NCBI GenBank assembly: GCA_050952845.1
Contig: JBMNLP010000001.1
Span: 806,001 to 870,000, forward strand
DNA: 64,000 nucleotides
Direction of reading: 5' to 3'
From: JAGVSV01 sp050952845
GTDB taxonomy: Bacteria > Bacillota > Clostridia > Christensenellales > Aristaeellaceae
Each line of letters opens with the position of its first letter. Positions within the stretch are counted from its first letter, which is position 1. Under the pieces are notes generated by a model. It saw nothing but the letters and a program-made list of their open reading frames with translations. It was not told the origin of the DNA and searched no databases. Of the stretch, positions 47,117-55,039 are shown one piece after another. The position numbers and the translations under genes were made by a program.

Positions 47117-47141
47117 TGCTGTATGCGGATTATGATACAAT
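47113..47141 (+). promoter_or_regulatory. Promoter of nfeD-floA
   Basis: TTGATG (47113-47118) and TACAAT (47136-47141) with 17-bp spacing, directly before the NfeD gene. Confidence 0.65.
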
Positions 47142-47164
47142 GACCATCGGAAGGAGAGGTGCAT

Positions 47165-47659
47165 ATGGATTTTATTCTCAATAACCTGCCCATGCTGATC
47201 ACCGCGGTGGTGGGCATTGCGCTGTTGGTTGTGGAAACGTTCATGCCCGGCTTTGGCATACCCGGCATATCCGGCATTGCCCTGCTGATCGGCACCATCG
47301 TGATGACCTGGATGAAATACGGCCCCCTGGCCGGTTTGGGCGCGACGGTTGTTGTGCTGGCGCTGGCGGGCATTGTCATCTCCCTGTCGCTGAAATCTGC
47401 CGCCACCGGGCGTATATCGCGCTCATCGCTGATTTTGCGCGATACGGTTACCCGCGGTGCGGAAGAAACAGCCGAAAAAGAAATCGAAGCCCTCATGGGC
47501 ATCACCGGCGAAGCACTGACTGTGCTGCGCCCCTCCGGTATTGCCGAGTTTGACGGCGTGCGGGTCGATGTGGTCAGCGATGGAGAATACATTGAAAAGG
47601 GCGCCAAGGTGGAGATCAAGCTGGTGGAAGGCAAGCGGGTGCAGGTGACACGGGTATAG
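47165..47659 (+). CDS. NfeD-family membrane protein
   Basis: 164 residues. Three TM segments (about 8-28, 32-51, 58-79) with GIALLVVETFMPGFGIPGISG, the NfeD signature, then a cytosolic OB-type domain (about 105-164: ALMGITGEALTVLRPSGIAEFDG, VDVVSDGEYIEKGAKVEI). Short NfeD proteins partner with flotillins in membrane microdomains. GTG at 47159 is possible but ATG 47165 has the better AAGGAG spacing. floA follows after 53 bp. Confidence 0.92.
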   Translation: MDFILNNLPMLITAVVGIALLVVETFMPGFGIPGISGIALLIGTIVMTWMKYGPLAGLGATVVVLALAGIVISLSLKSAATGRISRSSLILRDTVTRGAEETAEKEIEALMGITGEALTVLRPSGIAEFDGVRVDVVSDGEYIEKGAKVEIKLVEGKRVQVTRV

Positions 47660-47712
47660 GAAAGGTTGCAGCAGTGATATTCTGTTTGTGAACGAAGAAG
47701 GAGGATGTAAAC

Positions 47713-48714
47713 ATGCCGGAAATTCTGTTGGGTGTATTGATTGTAGCCATTGTACTGATTGTGCTGGTGTTCTTCCGTTATGTGCCCCTGGGGCTGTGGA
47801 TCCGCGCGCGTTCGTCGGGCGTGCCGCTTACCATCGGCATGCTGATCGGCATGCGCCTGAGGCGAATCTCCCCCCACCGCCTGGTGGACGCGCTGATTAC
47901 CGCCACCAAGGCAGGGCTGGACCTGTCCGTCAACCAGCTGGAAAAGCATTTTCTGGCCGGCGGCAACATTGAGCGCGTGGTCAAGGCGTTGATTTCGGCG
48001 CAGCAGGCAGGCATTGCGCTCACCTTTGACCAAACCTGCGCCATCGACCTGGCGGGCCGCGATGTGCTGCAAGCCGTGCAGATGAGCGTCATCCCCAAAG
48101 TCATCGAATCGCCGCCGGTGGCGGCGATCGCCAAGGACGGCATCGAGCTGCGCGCCAAAGCCAAGGTCACCGTGCGCACGAATATCCAGCAGCTGGTGGG
48201 CGGCGCCGGCGAGGAAACCGTCATGGCACGTGTGGGCGAGGGCATTGTCACCACCATCGGCTCCTCCCTCTCCCACAAGGAAGTGCTGGAAAATCCGGAC
48301 CTCATCAGCCACACGGTGCTGAACAAGGGCCTGGACGCTGGCACGGCGTTTGAAATTCTCTCCATTGACATCGCGGATGTGGATGTGGGCCGCAACATCG
48401 GCGCGCAGCTGCAGATGGATCAGGCCGAGGCCGACCGGCGCATTGCCCAGGCGCGCGCTGAAGAACGCCGCGCCATGGCAGTCGCCCGCGAGCAGGAGAT
48501 GAAGGCCCAAACCCAGGAGATGCGCGCCAAGGTGGTCGAGGCAGAAGCCGAGGTGCCCTTAGCCATGGCGGAAGCGCTGCGCACCGGCAAGTTAGGCGTG
48601 ATGGATTACTACCAAATGCGGAACATCATGGCGGACACCTCCATGCGCGATGGCATTGCCAGGGCGTCTGGTGCGGACAAGGCGCCGGATGCCGATCAAC
48701 CTTCCTCAAAGTAA
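47713..48714 (+). CDS. floA: Flotillin-like protein FloA
   Basis: 333 residues. An N-terminal membrane hairpin (about 5-23) precedes the UPF0365 SPFH domain with RRISPHRLVDALITATKAGLDLSVNQLEKHFLAGGN (about 49-85) and LRAKAKVTVRTNIQQLVGGAG (about 150-170). The long helical C-terminus contains LQMDQAEADRRIAQARAEERRAMA (about 235-258). Organises membrane microdomains affecting fluidity and secretion. RBS AAGGAGG. Terminator immediately after. Confidence 0.97.
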   Translation: MPEILLGVLIVAIVLIVLVFFRYVPLGLWIRARSSGVPLTIGMLIGMRLRRISPHRLVDALITATKAGLDLSVNQLEKHFLAGGNIERVVKALISAQQAGIALTFDQTCAIDLAGRDVLQAVQMSVIPKVIESPPVAAIAKDGIELRAKAKVTVRTNIQQLVGGAGEETVMARVGEGIVTTIGSSLSHKEVLENPDLISHTVLNKGLDAGTAFEILSIDIADVDVGRNIGAQLQMDQAEADRRIAQARAEERRAMAVAREQEMKAQTQEMRAKVVEAEAEVPLAMAEALRTGKLGVMDYYQMRNIMADTSMRDGIARASGADKAPDADQPSSK

Positions 48715-48722
48715 GTGTATAA

Positions 48723-48754
48723 GCCCGGCAGATTGTCCCCTGCCGGGCGTTTTT
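48723..48754 (+). terminator. Terminator of floA
   Basis: GCCCGGCAG (48723-48731) pairs with CTGCCGGGC (48740-48748), then GTTTTT. Confidence 0.88.
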
Positions 48755-48779
48755 ACTATAGAAGAGGAGGGAATAGGTT

Positions 48780-49220
48780 GTGGAGCTGTTATTTGTTGTG
48801 GCGGTGATCTACCTGATCGCATCCGCGTTGACAAAGAAAAACAAAGCGACTAAACGGACGGTAGGCAAATGGAAGCAGATGATGGAAGAAGCCGTGGGGA
48901 TTCCACAGGTTGCCACATCAAAGCCTGCACCGCCGCCCAAGAAGACAAGCCAGGCTGTGGCGGTTCCGGTTGCTCCAAAGGCTGCGCCGCTTCCGGACGA
49001 CGCAGGCTGGTCGGTGTATGAACCTTCTAAGCAGAGGCAACTGGCAGCCTCTGCCTTTGCCAAGAAGGACAGCGTGCAACAACCTGCAGCGCAGAAGGTG
49101 GGCACACAGGCAAAAGGTATCGATCTGCTGCCAAAGTTTGACGCTCAGGGGCTTGTTCAGGCAGTGGTGATGCAGGAGGTGCTCACCCGGCACCGGTCGC
49201 ATCGGAGGCGATGGTGGTAG
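48780..49220 (+). CDS. Hypothetical membrane-anchored protein
   Basis: 146 residues. One N-terminal TM segment (about 2-17, ELLFVVAVIYLIASAL), then basic and Pro/Ala-rich disordered sequence (about 45-80) and a short helical end (GIDLLPKFDAQGLVQAVVMQEVL, about 113-135). The C-terminal RHRSHRRRWW is strongly basic. Starts with GTG 48780 behind GGAGGG. It sits alone between the floA terminator and the polysaccharide cluster. I do not recognise a family. Confidence 0.55.
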   Translation: MELLFVVAVIYLIASALTKKNKATKRTVGKWKQMMEEAVGIPQVATSKPAPPPKKTSQAVAVPVAPKAAPLPDDAGWSVYEPSKQRQLAASAFAKKDSVQQPAAQKVGTQAKGIDLLPKFDAQGLVQAVVMQEVLTRHRSHRRRWW

Positions 49221-49242
49221 TGGCCGGTGATCAGTGGCTATT

Positions 49243-49277
49243 GAGTAGTGAGTAGTGAGTAGTGGGTAGTGGGTAGG
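49243..49277. repeat. Five tandem 7-bp repeats (GAGTAGT / GGGTAGT)
   Basis: Five head-to-tail 7-mers: three GAGTAGT, one GGGTAGT, one GGGTAGG. Non-coding, 50 bp before the loaP promoter region. No spacers, so it is not a CRISPR array. Suitable for slippage. Confidence 0.8.
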
Positions 49278-49328
49278 GGATGTACGAGGTAGATGAGATG
49301 CAGGCGGCTGCGTGCGGTTTGGGCAATC

Positions 49329-49357
49329 TTGACAAAGGCGCGGCGCGTTGGTATATT
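49329..49357 (+). promoter_or_regulatory. Strong promoter of the polysaccharide cluster
   Basis: TTGACA (49329-49334) and TATATT (49352-49357), 17-bp spacer. It gives a leader of about 270 nt before the NusG-like gene. The 417-bp gap 49221-49637 holds this promoter, the 7-mer repeats and the leader hairpins, and no gene. Confidence 0.82.
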
Positions 49358-49395
49358 AGCTGCAACACAGCCGGGTTTATTCACCCGATGTGCTA

Positions 49396-49487
49396 GCATT
49401 TCGCAGGAAATGCAAAGGCGTCGTGATAGATGGCGGCAAGCTGCCGCTGGAACAGGCGCTGTCATGCGCAAAGCCGGAAGGCTTGCG
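49396..49487 (+). promoter_or_regulatory. Structured leader RNA of the loaP gene
   Basis: Successive hairpins are visible. GCATTTC/GAAATGC is at 49396-49413, and a GGCGGCA/TGCCGCT stem lies near 49431-49449. At 49467-49487, CGC-A-AAGCC pairs with GGCTTGCG around a GGAA tetraloop, with one bulged A. LoaP-type NusG paralogues bind a small RNA hairpin in the leader of the cluster they control; the last hairpin is my candidate for that site. Confidence 0.4.
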
Positions 49488-49637
49488 TAAAATCCCTGGG
49501 CGGGGGCACGCGCGCTTTGCGGCGGGCAGTCAAACAGGGTCAATAGCTTCGGAAGGTCCGGCTTGTCCGGGCGGCGCAGCCATCCGGGTTTGCGCGGGCG
49601 AAGCTGTTTATAGAAACCAACGTTTGCGGGGGAGTCG

Positions 49638-50225
49638 ATGAGCCAAAATGTCCAACACGGCGCGGGGGATCAGTCCGTGCCGCTCAGCGCTTACTGCATC
49701 CAGTGTCTGACCGGGCGCGAGGAGAAAACCGCCTACCTCATCGAACAGGCTTACCCGCAGATAACCGCTTACGCCGTTCGGCAGCACAAGCACCAAAGCA
49801 CCGGCGGCGTTAAAACCATTGTGACGAAGATTCTTCTGCCGGGCTACATCTTCCTGTACACACGGGGAGAGATTCCTTTCCGCAGGCTGCTGTCCATGCA
49901 GGAAGTAAGTCGATTTCTTAGCTATGGCGGCAAGGATGATTATCAGCTGTGTGGCGCCGACCTGCAGTTCGCCGCCTGGGTGATGCGGCACGAGGGCTTG
50001 TTTCAATGCTCCCGCGCCGTGCAGGTGGGCAGCGAGCTGAAGGTCATCAGCGGCCCCCTGGTCGACAGCATCGGCACGGTCAGCAAGGTCGACCGGCACA
50101 ACCGAAACGTATGCCTCGATATCAATTTTGACGGTTCCGTTCGAAGGATATGGCTTCCTTTTCAGTGGACGGACGCGCAGGATATCACCGCTTTTGCAGC
50201 CCGACAGGATTTGCTCAGCGGATGA
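49638..50225 (+). CDS. Specialised NusG paralogue, LoaP-type antiterminator
   Basis: 195 residues. An NGN domain (about 15-115): YCIQCLTGREEKTAYLIEQAYPQ, ILLPGYIFLYTRGEIPFRRL, VSRFLSYGG. A C-terminal KOW domain (about 125-175): VGSELKVISGPLVDSIGTVSKVDRHNRNVCLDI. NusG paralogues of this size at the head of polysaccharide or antibiotic clusters (LoaP in Firmicutes, UpxY in Bacteroides, RfaH in Proteobacteria) let RNA polymerase read through terminators in the operon. RBS GGGGGAG before ATG 49638. A terminator at 54339-54377 within the cluster is the expected target. Confidence 0.88.
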   Translation: MSQNVQHGAGDQSVPLSAYCIQCLTGREEKTAYLIEQAYPQITAYAVRQHKHQSTGGVKTIVTKILLPGYIFLYTRGEIPFRRLLSMQEVSRFLSYGGKDDYQLCGADLQFAAWVMRHEGLFQCSRAVQVGSELKVISGPLVDSIGTVSKVDRHNRNVCLDINFDGSVRRIWLPFQWTDAQDITAFAARQDLLSG

Positions 50226-50245
50226 TAGAAAGAGGGAGGTTGATC

Positions 50246-52213
50246 ATGAGCAGGCAGTTAAACACCATCAGCGCACGCACGCGGATATTGACGCTGGTAT
50301 TGGTCGATCTTGTGCTGATGTCGGTGTCGTTGGTGTTTTTTCTGGGCAGAGCCAAGGCGTTTTCCGGGTTCGACGATCAGGCGCTGGTTCGGTTTTTTCT
50401 TGTATTGCTTGTCTGTTTGATGCTCAGCAGGATGCTGTTCAGCGTGTATATTCAGATGGTACGCTATGCTGCTGCCGGATTGTATCTTCGCATGGTGATT
50501 GCTGATGCTGTCGGCGGCATTGTGTTTTATGCGGTGGACAGGTTGTTCCTGCCCGTACACCTGCCCATGGCTTATGCGGTGGCGGCGGTGGCTACGTCGC
50601 TGCTGTTGACGCTGTCTTCCCGCTTTGCGTATCAGTGGATGCGCAAAAAACAGTTTTTCTTCGTGGCGCCCGATGCCAAATCGCTGCCCAGCGTGGCCAA
50701 CAAAATCAATGTCGCCATCGTGGGCGCGGGGGAGTTAGGCGTTTTGTTGGCCCGGGAACTGATTGCCAACCGCAATTCGCGCTACCATCCCTATTGCTTT
50801 TTCGATAACGACCCCCGTAAAATCGGCACGGTCATTGAAGGCATGCGCGTGTTGGGGCCGGACAACGAGGTTGTCGGCATGGTTGGTAAGATGCCTATTC
50901 AGGAGATCATCATCGCGCTATCGAACATCAACCCGGCGGAGCAGAAAAAGGTGTTTGCAACGTATAAGCAAACCAACTGCAAGGTTCTTTTGTACGATTA
51001 TCCGCTTAACCGCTTGGAAAACATTGAGAAAAAGCGCACCATCCGCGAAATCAACATCGAGGACCTGCTGTTTCGCAGCACCGTGTCGCTGGCTGAAACC
51101 GACCTGGCGGATTACTACAGGGGCAAAACCATCCTGGTTACCGGCGCCGGCGGCTCCATCGGCAGCGAGCTGTGCCGGCAGTTGGCGGTGGCGTCGCCCA
51201 GGCAGCTGGTGTTGCTGGATGTGTATGAAAACGGTGTGTACGATGTGCAGCAGGAACTGTGCCGCCACTACCCTGGGCTGGATGTCCGCACCAAAATCGC
51301 TTCCATCTGCGACGCCGAGCGTTTGGGACAAACCTTCAACAAGTACAAACCGGAGATTGTGTTCCACGCTGCCGCGCATAAGCACGTGCCCCTGATGGAG
51401 CACAACTGCGCCGAAGCCATTGTCAACAATGTGTTCGGCACCTGGAATGTAACCAACGCGGCGGAACAGCACGGCGTCAAGCGGTTTGTGATGGTGTCCA
51501 GCGACAAGGCGGTAAACCCCACCAACATCATGGGCGCCACCAAGCGCATGTGCGAAATGATCATCCTCAGCCGCAAGGACAGCAAGGTAACGGATTTTGT
51601 CGCTGTGCGCTTTGGCAATGTGCTGGGGTCCAACGGCTCGGTTGTGCCGCTGTTCCGCCGGCAAATTGCAGAGGGCGGCCCCGTCACCGTTACGGATAAG
51701 CGCATCATCCGTTACTTTATGACCATCCCTGAAGCCGCCCAGCTTGTACTCCGCACGGGCAGCAGGGCGGAAAAGTCCGAGATATACGTGCTGGACATGG
51801 GAGAACCGGTCAAAATACTCGACTTGGCTGAAAACCTGATCTCGCTGTCCGGGTTTGAACCCTACATCGACATCGACATCAAGGAAATTGGCCTGCGCCC
51901 CGGCGAAAAGCTGTATGAGGAGCTGCTGGTCAAAAAGGAAGACTGCATCAAAACGGATGACGCGCGCATATGGATCGAGCGCGAGCAGCACTTCACCCGC
52001 AAGCAGGTCGACCTGCTGCTGGATGAGCTGCGCCGCGGCATTGCCGCGTACGGTCAGGATGACCAGGCTGTCCGCGAGCTGATGATGCGCGTGGTGCCCA
52101 CCTACAAGTCGCCGGACGATGTAAACTGCGATGCCGAGCACGCGGACGAAATCCGCAGCGCTGTCAGCCATCCCTATACCGATATTGTCGAGCCGGTTGG
52201 TATTCCCGGCTAA
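50246..52213 (+). CDS. WbpM/FlaA1-type nucleotide sugar dehydratase
   Basis: 655 residues. Four N-terminal TM segments (about 12-30, 47-64, 75-95, 105-125), a first Rossmann-like domain (about 150-270, VAIVGAGELGVLLARELIAN) and the catalytic SDR domain (about 290-600): ILVTGAGGSIGSELCRQL, FHAAAHKHVPLME, VSSDKAVNPTNIMGATKR (active-site Ser-Asp-Lys in place of Tyr-Lys triad partners). Converts UDP-GlcNAc to UDP-4-keto-6-deoxy-GlcNAc, the entry to QuiNAc and FucNAc sugars. RBS GGGAGG precedes ATG 50246. Second gene of the cluster. Confidence 0.93.
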   Translation: MSRQLNTISARTRILTLVLVDLVLMSVSLVFFLGRAKAFSGFDDQALVRFFLVLLVCLMLSRMLFSVYIQMVRYAAAGLYLRMVIADAVGGIVFYAVDRLFLPVHLPMAYAVAAVATSLLLTLSSRFAYQWMRKKQFFFVAPDAKSLPSVANKINVAIVGAGELGVLLARELIANRNSRYHPYCFFDNDPRKIGTVIEGMRVLGPDNEVVGMVGKMPIQEIIIALSNINPAEQKKVFATYKQTNCKVLLYDYPLNRLENIEKKRTIREINIEDLLFRSTVSLAETDLADYYRGKTILVTGAGGSIGSELCRQLAVASPRQLVLLDVYENGVYDVQQELCRHYPGLDVRTKIASICDAERLGQTFNKYKPEIVFHAAAHKHVPLMEHNCAEAIVNNVFGTWNVTNAAEQHGVKRFVMVSSDKAVNPTNIMGATKRMCEMIILSRKDSKVTDFVAVRFGNVLGSNGSVVPLFRRQIAEGGPVTVTDKRIIRYFMTIPEAAQLVLRTGSRAEKSEIYVLDMGEPVKILDLAENLISLSGFEPYIDIDIKEIGLRPGEKLYEELLVKKEDCIKTDDARIWIEREQHFTRKQVDLLLDELRRGIAAYGQDDQAVRELMMRVVPTYKSPDDVNCDAEHADEIRSAVSHPYTDIVEPVGIPG

Positions 52214-52273
52214 CTACGTATGGTTCCGCTGCACATGCAGCGTGCTATAAATCTATTTGTGCGAGGTTTTGTT

Positions 52274-53230
52274 ATGACGAAACTGATGCGAAACATCGTT
52301 CTGTGCATCCTGATGCTGGTGTTTGCCGTGCCCGCCATGGCGGGGGATAAGGCGCCTGCCCTCACAGAGGAGCAGAAAGCCATGCTTGAAGCTGCGCTGG
52401 AGAACTTGGAGACGGAAATTCCCATCGCGGAAGAGTTTCGGGTGAAGGTGGATCCGGATGACCTGTCCGCAGCGGAAGGCCTGGACGGCGAATGGATGAA
52501 CATCCTGCTGCTGGGCACCGACACCGGGAACCTAAAATTGAACTATGGCCGCACCGATGCCATGCTGATCGCTTCCATCAACATTAAAACCGGCAAGGTG
52601 AAGCTGGCCTCCCTCGTGCGTGATATGCTGGTCAATATTCCCGTTGTCAACTGGCAAAACCGCATCAATGCCGCTAACGCCTTTGGCGGACCGTTGTTAG
52701 CTATGAAAACGGTCAACGAGACGCTGGGGCTGAACATCACGCGCTATTGCTCTGTCAACTTCCGCGGGTTTGAAAACATCATCGACAGCCTGGGCGGCGT
52801 GCAGTTGCTGTTGTCCGGCGCCGAAGCGCGGCAGGTTGGTGTATCATCCAGTGATGGGGCGGTGGCGCTGAACGGCGAGCAAGCGCTGGCTTATGTGCGT
52901 ATCCGCTCGCTGGATGACAACTTCGGCCGCAACAACCGCCAGCGAAAGCTGCTGGACGCTGTGCTGGTTAAGGGCAAAGCCAGCCCGATGGATAGGGCGC
53001 TGGCTGCCATCACTGAGGCGTTCAAATCCATGGATACCAACATCACCATGTCGGAGGTGATCAAGCTGGCTCCCATTGTGCTGAAAAATGCCGACACCAT
53101 GGATATGCTCAGCCTGCCCAAGGCCGGTCACTACCGCAACGCCACACACGGACAGATGAGTGTGATTGTATTTGATGCCGAAAAAACCAGAGAAACCATC
53201 CATAGCTTTATTTACAACGACGGGCAATAA
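52274..53230 (+). CDS. LCP family protein, glycopolymer ligase type
   Basis: 318 residues. LytR-CpsA-Psr domain (about 75-240): NILLLGTDTGNLKLNYGRTDAMLIASI, VKLASLVRDMLVNIP, RINAANAFGGPLLAMKTVNETLGL, FRGFENIIDSLGGVQL, LNGEQALAYVRIRS, GRNNRQRKLLDAV. All the conserved Arg and Asp positions for polyprenyl-pyrophosphate binding are visible. These proteins attach the finished polymer to peptidoglycan. The N-terminus (LCILMLVFAVPAMAGDK) looks like a cleavable signal peptide rather than the usual membrane anchor, which is odd. ATG 52274 after GAGG. Confidence 0.9.
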   Translation: MTKLMRNIVLCILMLVFAVPAMAGDKAPALTEEQKAMLEAALENLETEIPIAEEFRVKVDPDDLSAAEGLDGEWMNILLLGTDTGNLKLNYGRTDAMLIASINIKTGKVKLASLVRDMLVNIPVVNWQNRINAANAFGGPLLAMKTVNETLGLNITRYCSVNFRGFENIIDSLGGVQLLLSGAEARQVGVSSSDGAVALNGEQALAYVRIRSLDDNFGRNNRQRKLLDAVLVKGKASPMDRALAAITEAFKSMDTNITMSEVIKLAPIVLKNADTMDMLSLPKAGHYRNATHGQMSVIVFDAEKTRETIHSFIYNDGQ

Positions 53231-53264
53231 GTTAACTTGCAAACAAACAGGAGGTATTTATTTT

Positions 53265-54329
53265 ATGAAACGCAATGTATCGCTGCTGCTGTCCATTTTG
53301 CTGGTATTGCTATCCATATCAGCGGCATCTGCTCTGACCGTGATCGACCCCACTGCTGACCGGGGCATTACCCCTAAGGGCGACCCTGCCGCCAACAACC
53401 CGCGCATCCCCGGCGAAAGCATGACCACCGGGCTGCCCTTCGAAGGCGACTATGTGCCCATCCTGGTCAACATCGATAACGTTGCCGGCGCCTGGCCTCA
53501 TTGGGGCGTTGCCGATGCCGACATCATCTACGAGCTGCCCATCCATGGCTTAACCTTGACGCGCCTGATGGCGCTGTTTGCGGATAAGCATCCCGCAGAA
53601 GCCGGCCCCGTACGCTCTGGTCGTGTGCTGCACGCTGAGCTGCGCGAGGAGTGGGATGCCGGCTGGACGTTTGTCGGCATCCAGAAGTTGGATGGCACCA
53701 ATGTGAACGACGCGCTGCGCGAGTTTGGCGCCCGCCACAAAACGCACGATTTGATCTATGACCTGGGCGCTACAAAATGGAGCAAGCACTCCTATCGGGT
53801 GAAGGACTACAGCGCCCCCCACAACCTCAGCGTCAAAGTGCCTGAGCTGGTTGAGGTGGCTAAAGGGTATGCTTTCCCGGAACGTCCTTTTCTGTTTGCC
53901 GATGCGTTGCCGACGGCGGGCGAACCTGCCAGCCAAATTCAGCTTGTATATGGTGGCAGTGACAAGAACTATACCAATTCAAGCTTCACATACGATGCGG
54001 CGGCGAATGCTTACGCCCGCTATCGTGCCGGCACCCCCTACGCGGATAAGAGCAACCCGGACGTGCCGCTGACGTTCAGCAACGTCATCGTCCAGTGGAC
54101 CGACCTTTCATTCAACGGCATGGCGAGCGCTCCGGTGCTGACGGAAGTGGGCCAGGGCAACGCCGATATATTCATCGGCGGGCGGCATATAGCTGGCTAC
54201 TGGGTGCGCAGCGACGTCACCAATCGTACTGTGTTTTACGACCAGGATGGCAACGAAATCGCGTTGCAGCGCGGAAAGACCTGGATCAACGTGACGACAG
54301 AGCGCGCCACGGAAGTAAGCTATCAATAA
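53265..54329 (+). CDS. DUF3048 domain-containing secreted protein
   Basis: 354 residues. Signal peptide (about 1-24, LLLSILLVLLSISAASA). DUF3048 features: PFEGDYVPILVNIDNVAGAWPHWGVADADIIYELPIHGLTLTRLMALF (about 60-107), AGPVRSGRVLHAELREEW, and the C-terminal DIFIGGRHIAGYWVRSD (about 296-312), FYDQDGNEIALQRGKTWINV. Bacillus YerB is a relative. Function unknown, probably cell-wall associated. ATG 53265 behind CAGGAGGT; an earlier frame extension overlaps the LCP gene. It is the last GC-rich gene before the terminator. Confidence 0.88.
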   Translation: MKRNVSLLLSILLVLLSISAASALTVIDPTADRGITPKGDPAANNPRIPGESMTTGLPFEGDYVPILVNIDNVAGAWPHWGVADADIIYELPIHGLTLTRLMALFADKHPAEAGPVRSGRVLHAELREEWDAGWTFVGIQKLDGTNVNDALREFGARHKTHDLIYDLGATKWSKHSYRVKDYSAPHNLSVKVPELVEVAKGYAFPERPFLFADALPTAGEPASQIQLVYGGSDKNYTNSSFTYDAAANAYARYRAGTPYADKSNPDVPLTFSNVIVQWTDLSFNGMASAPVLTEVGQGNADIFIGGRHIAGYWVRSDVTNRTVFYDQDGNEIALQRGKTWINVTTERATEVSYQ

Positions 54330-54338
54330 ATTGTAATG

Positions 54339-54377
54339 CGGAAGCCGATAATGGATGTTTATTGGCTTCCGTTTTTT
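54339..54377 (+). terminator. Intrinsic terminator within the polysaccharide cluster
   Basis: CGGAAGCC (54339-54346) pairs with GGCTTCCG (54364-54371), extended by GATAA/TTAT, followed by six T. There is no obvious promoter before the next gene at 54401, so transcription must read through, as expected with an antiterminator at the head of the operon. Confidence 0.8.
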
Positions 54378-54400
54378 ATTGTCTTCAACTGGAGGGCTGG

Positions 54401-55039
54401 ATGAATACGCTTTACAGGTCGGTCGGAAAGCGGGTGATGGATATTTTGCTGTCCGGAGTGGGCGTTATTGTGCTCACCCCGGTGATGATTGTCATCTCCT
54501 TACTGATTAAGATGGAGAGTAAAGGACCTATCCTGTTCCGTCAAAAGCGTGTAGGGCTGCATAAAAAGACATTTTCCATCCTGAAGTTCCGTACCATGTG
54601 CATCGATACTCCCAGGGACACCCCCACCCATTTGCTGGAAAATCCTGATCGGTATATTACAAAGGTAGGACGTTTTTTGCGCAAAACCAGCTTGGACGAG
54701 TTACCTCAAATTATAAACATCCTCAAAGGTGACATGGCTGTTATCGGTCCCCGTCCCGCCCTTTGGAATCAGGGGGATCTGATTGCAGAGCGTGACAAAC
54801 ATGGAGCTAACGATGTGCTGCCCGGTCTTACAGGCTGGGCTCAAATTAACGGACGTGATGAGTTAGAAATTCCTGTTAAAGCCAAATTGGATGGCGAATA
54901 CGTCGAAAAAATGAGTTTGCTCTTTGATATCAAGTGCTTCTTCGGAACTATCATCTCCATCTTCAAGCATGATGGCGTAGTGGAAGGTGGAACAGGGGAA
55001 CTCCATCGCATGAAGCAAGATAAGGCGGTGTACAAATGA
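54401..55039 (+). CDS. Undecaprenyl-phosphate sugar phosphotransferase
   Basis: 212 residues. Short bacterial monotopic phosphoglycosyl transferase: one N-terminal membrane helix (about 13-35), GPILFRQKRVGLHKKTFSILKFRTM (about 43-67), KTSLDELPQIINILKGDMAVIGPRPA (catalytic Asp-Glu, about 95-120) and LPGLTGWAQINGRDEL. It puts the first sugar-1-phosphate on undecaprenyl phosphate to start the repeat unit. GC content falls from here. RBS GGAGGG before ATG 54401. Its end overlaps the next start. Confidence 0.93.
   Translation: MNTLYRSVGKRVMDILLSGVGVIVLTPVMIVISLLIKMESKGPILFRQKRVGLHKKTFSILKFRTMCIDTPRDTPTHLLENPDRYITKVGRFLRKTSLDELPQIINILKGDMAVIGPRPALWNQGDLIAERDKHGANDVLPGLTGWAQINGRDELEIPVKAKLDGEYVEKMSLLFDIKCFFGTIISIFKHDGVVEGGTGELHRMKQDKAVYK

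Noticed and set aside
47165..48714. The nfeD-floA pair as part of the ESCRT-like system
   Set aside because: Both carry SPFH-related context, but this is the ordinary flotillin operon found across Firmicutes, 39 kb away, with its own promoter and terminator.
49243..49277. CRISPR-like array
   Set aside because: Units are only 7 bp, contiguous, without spacers or cas genes.
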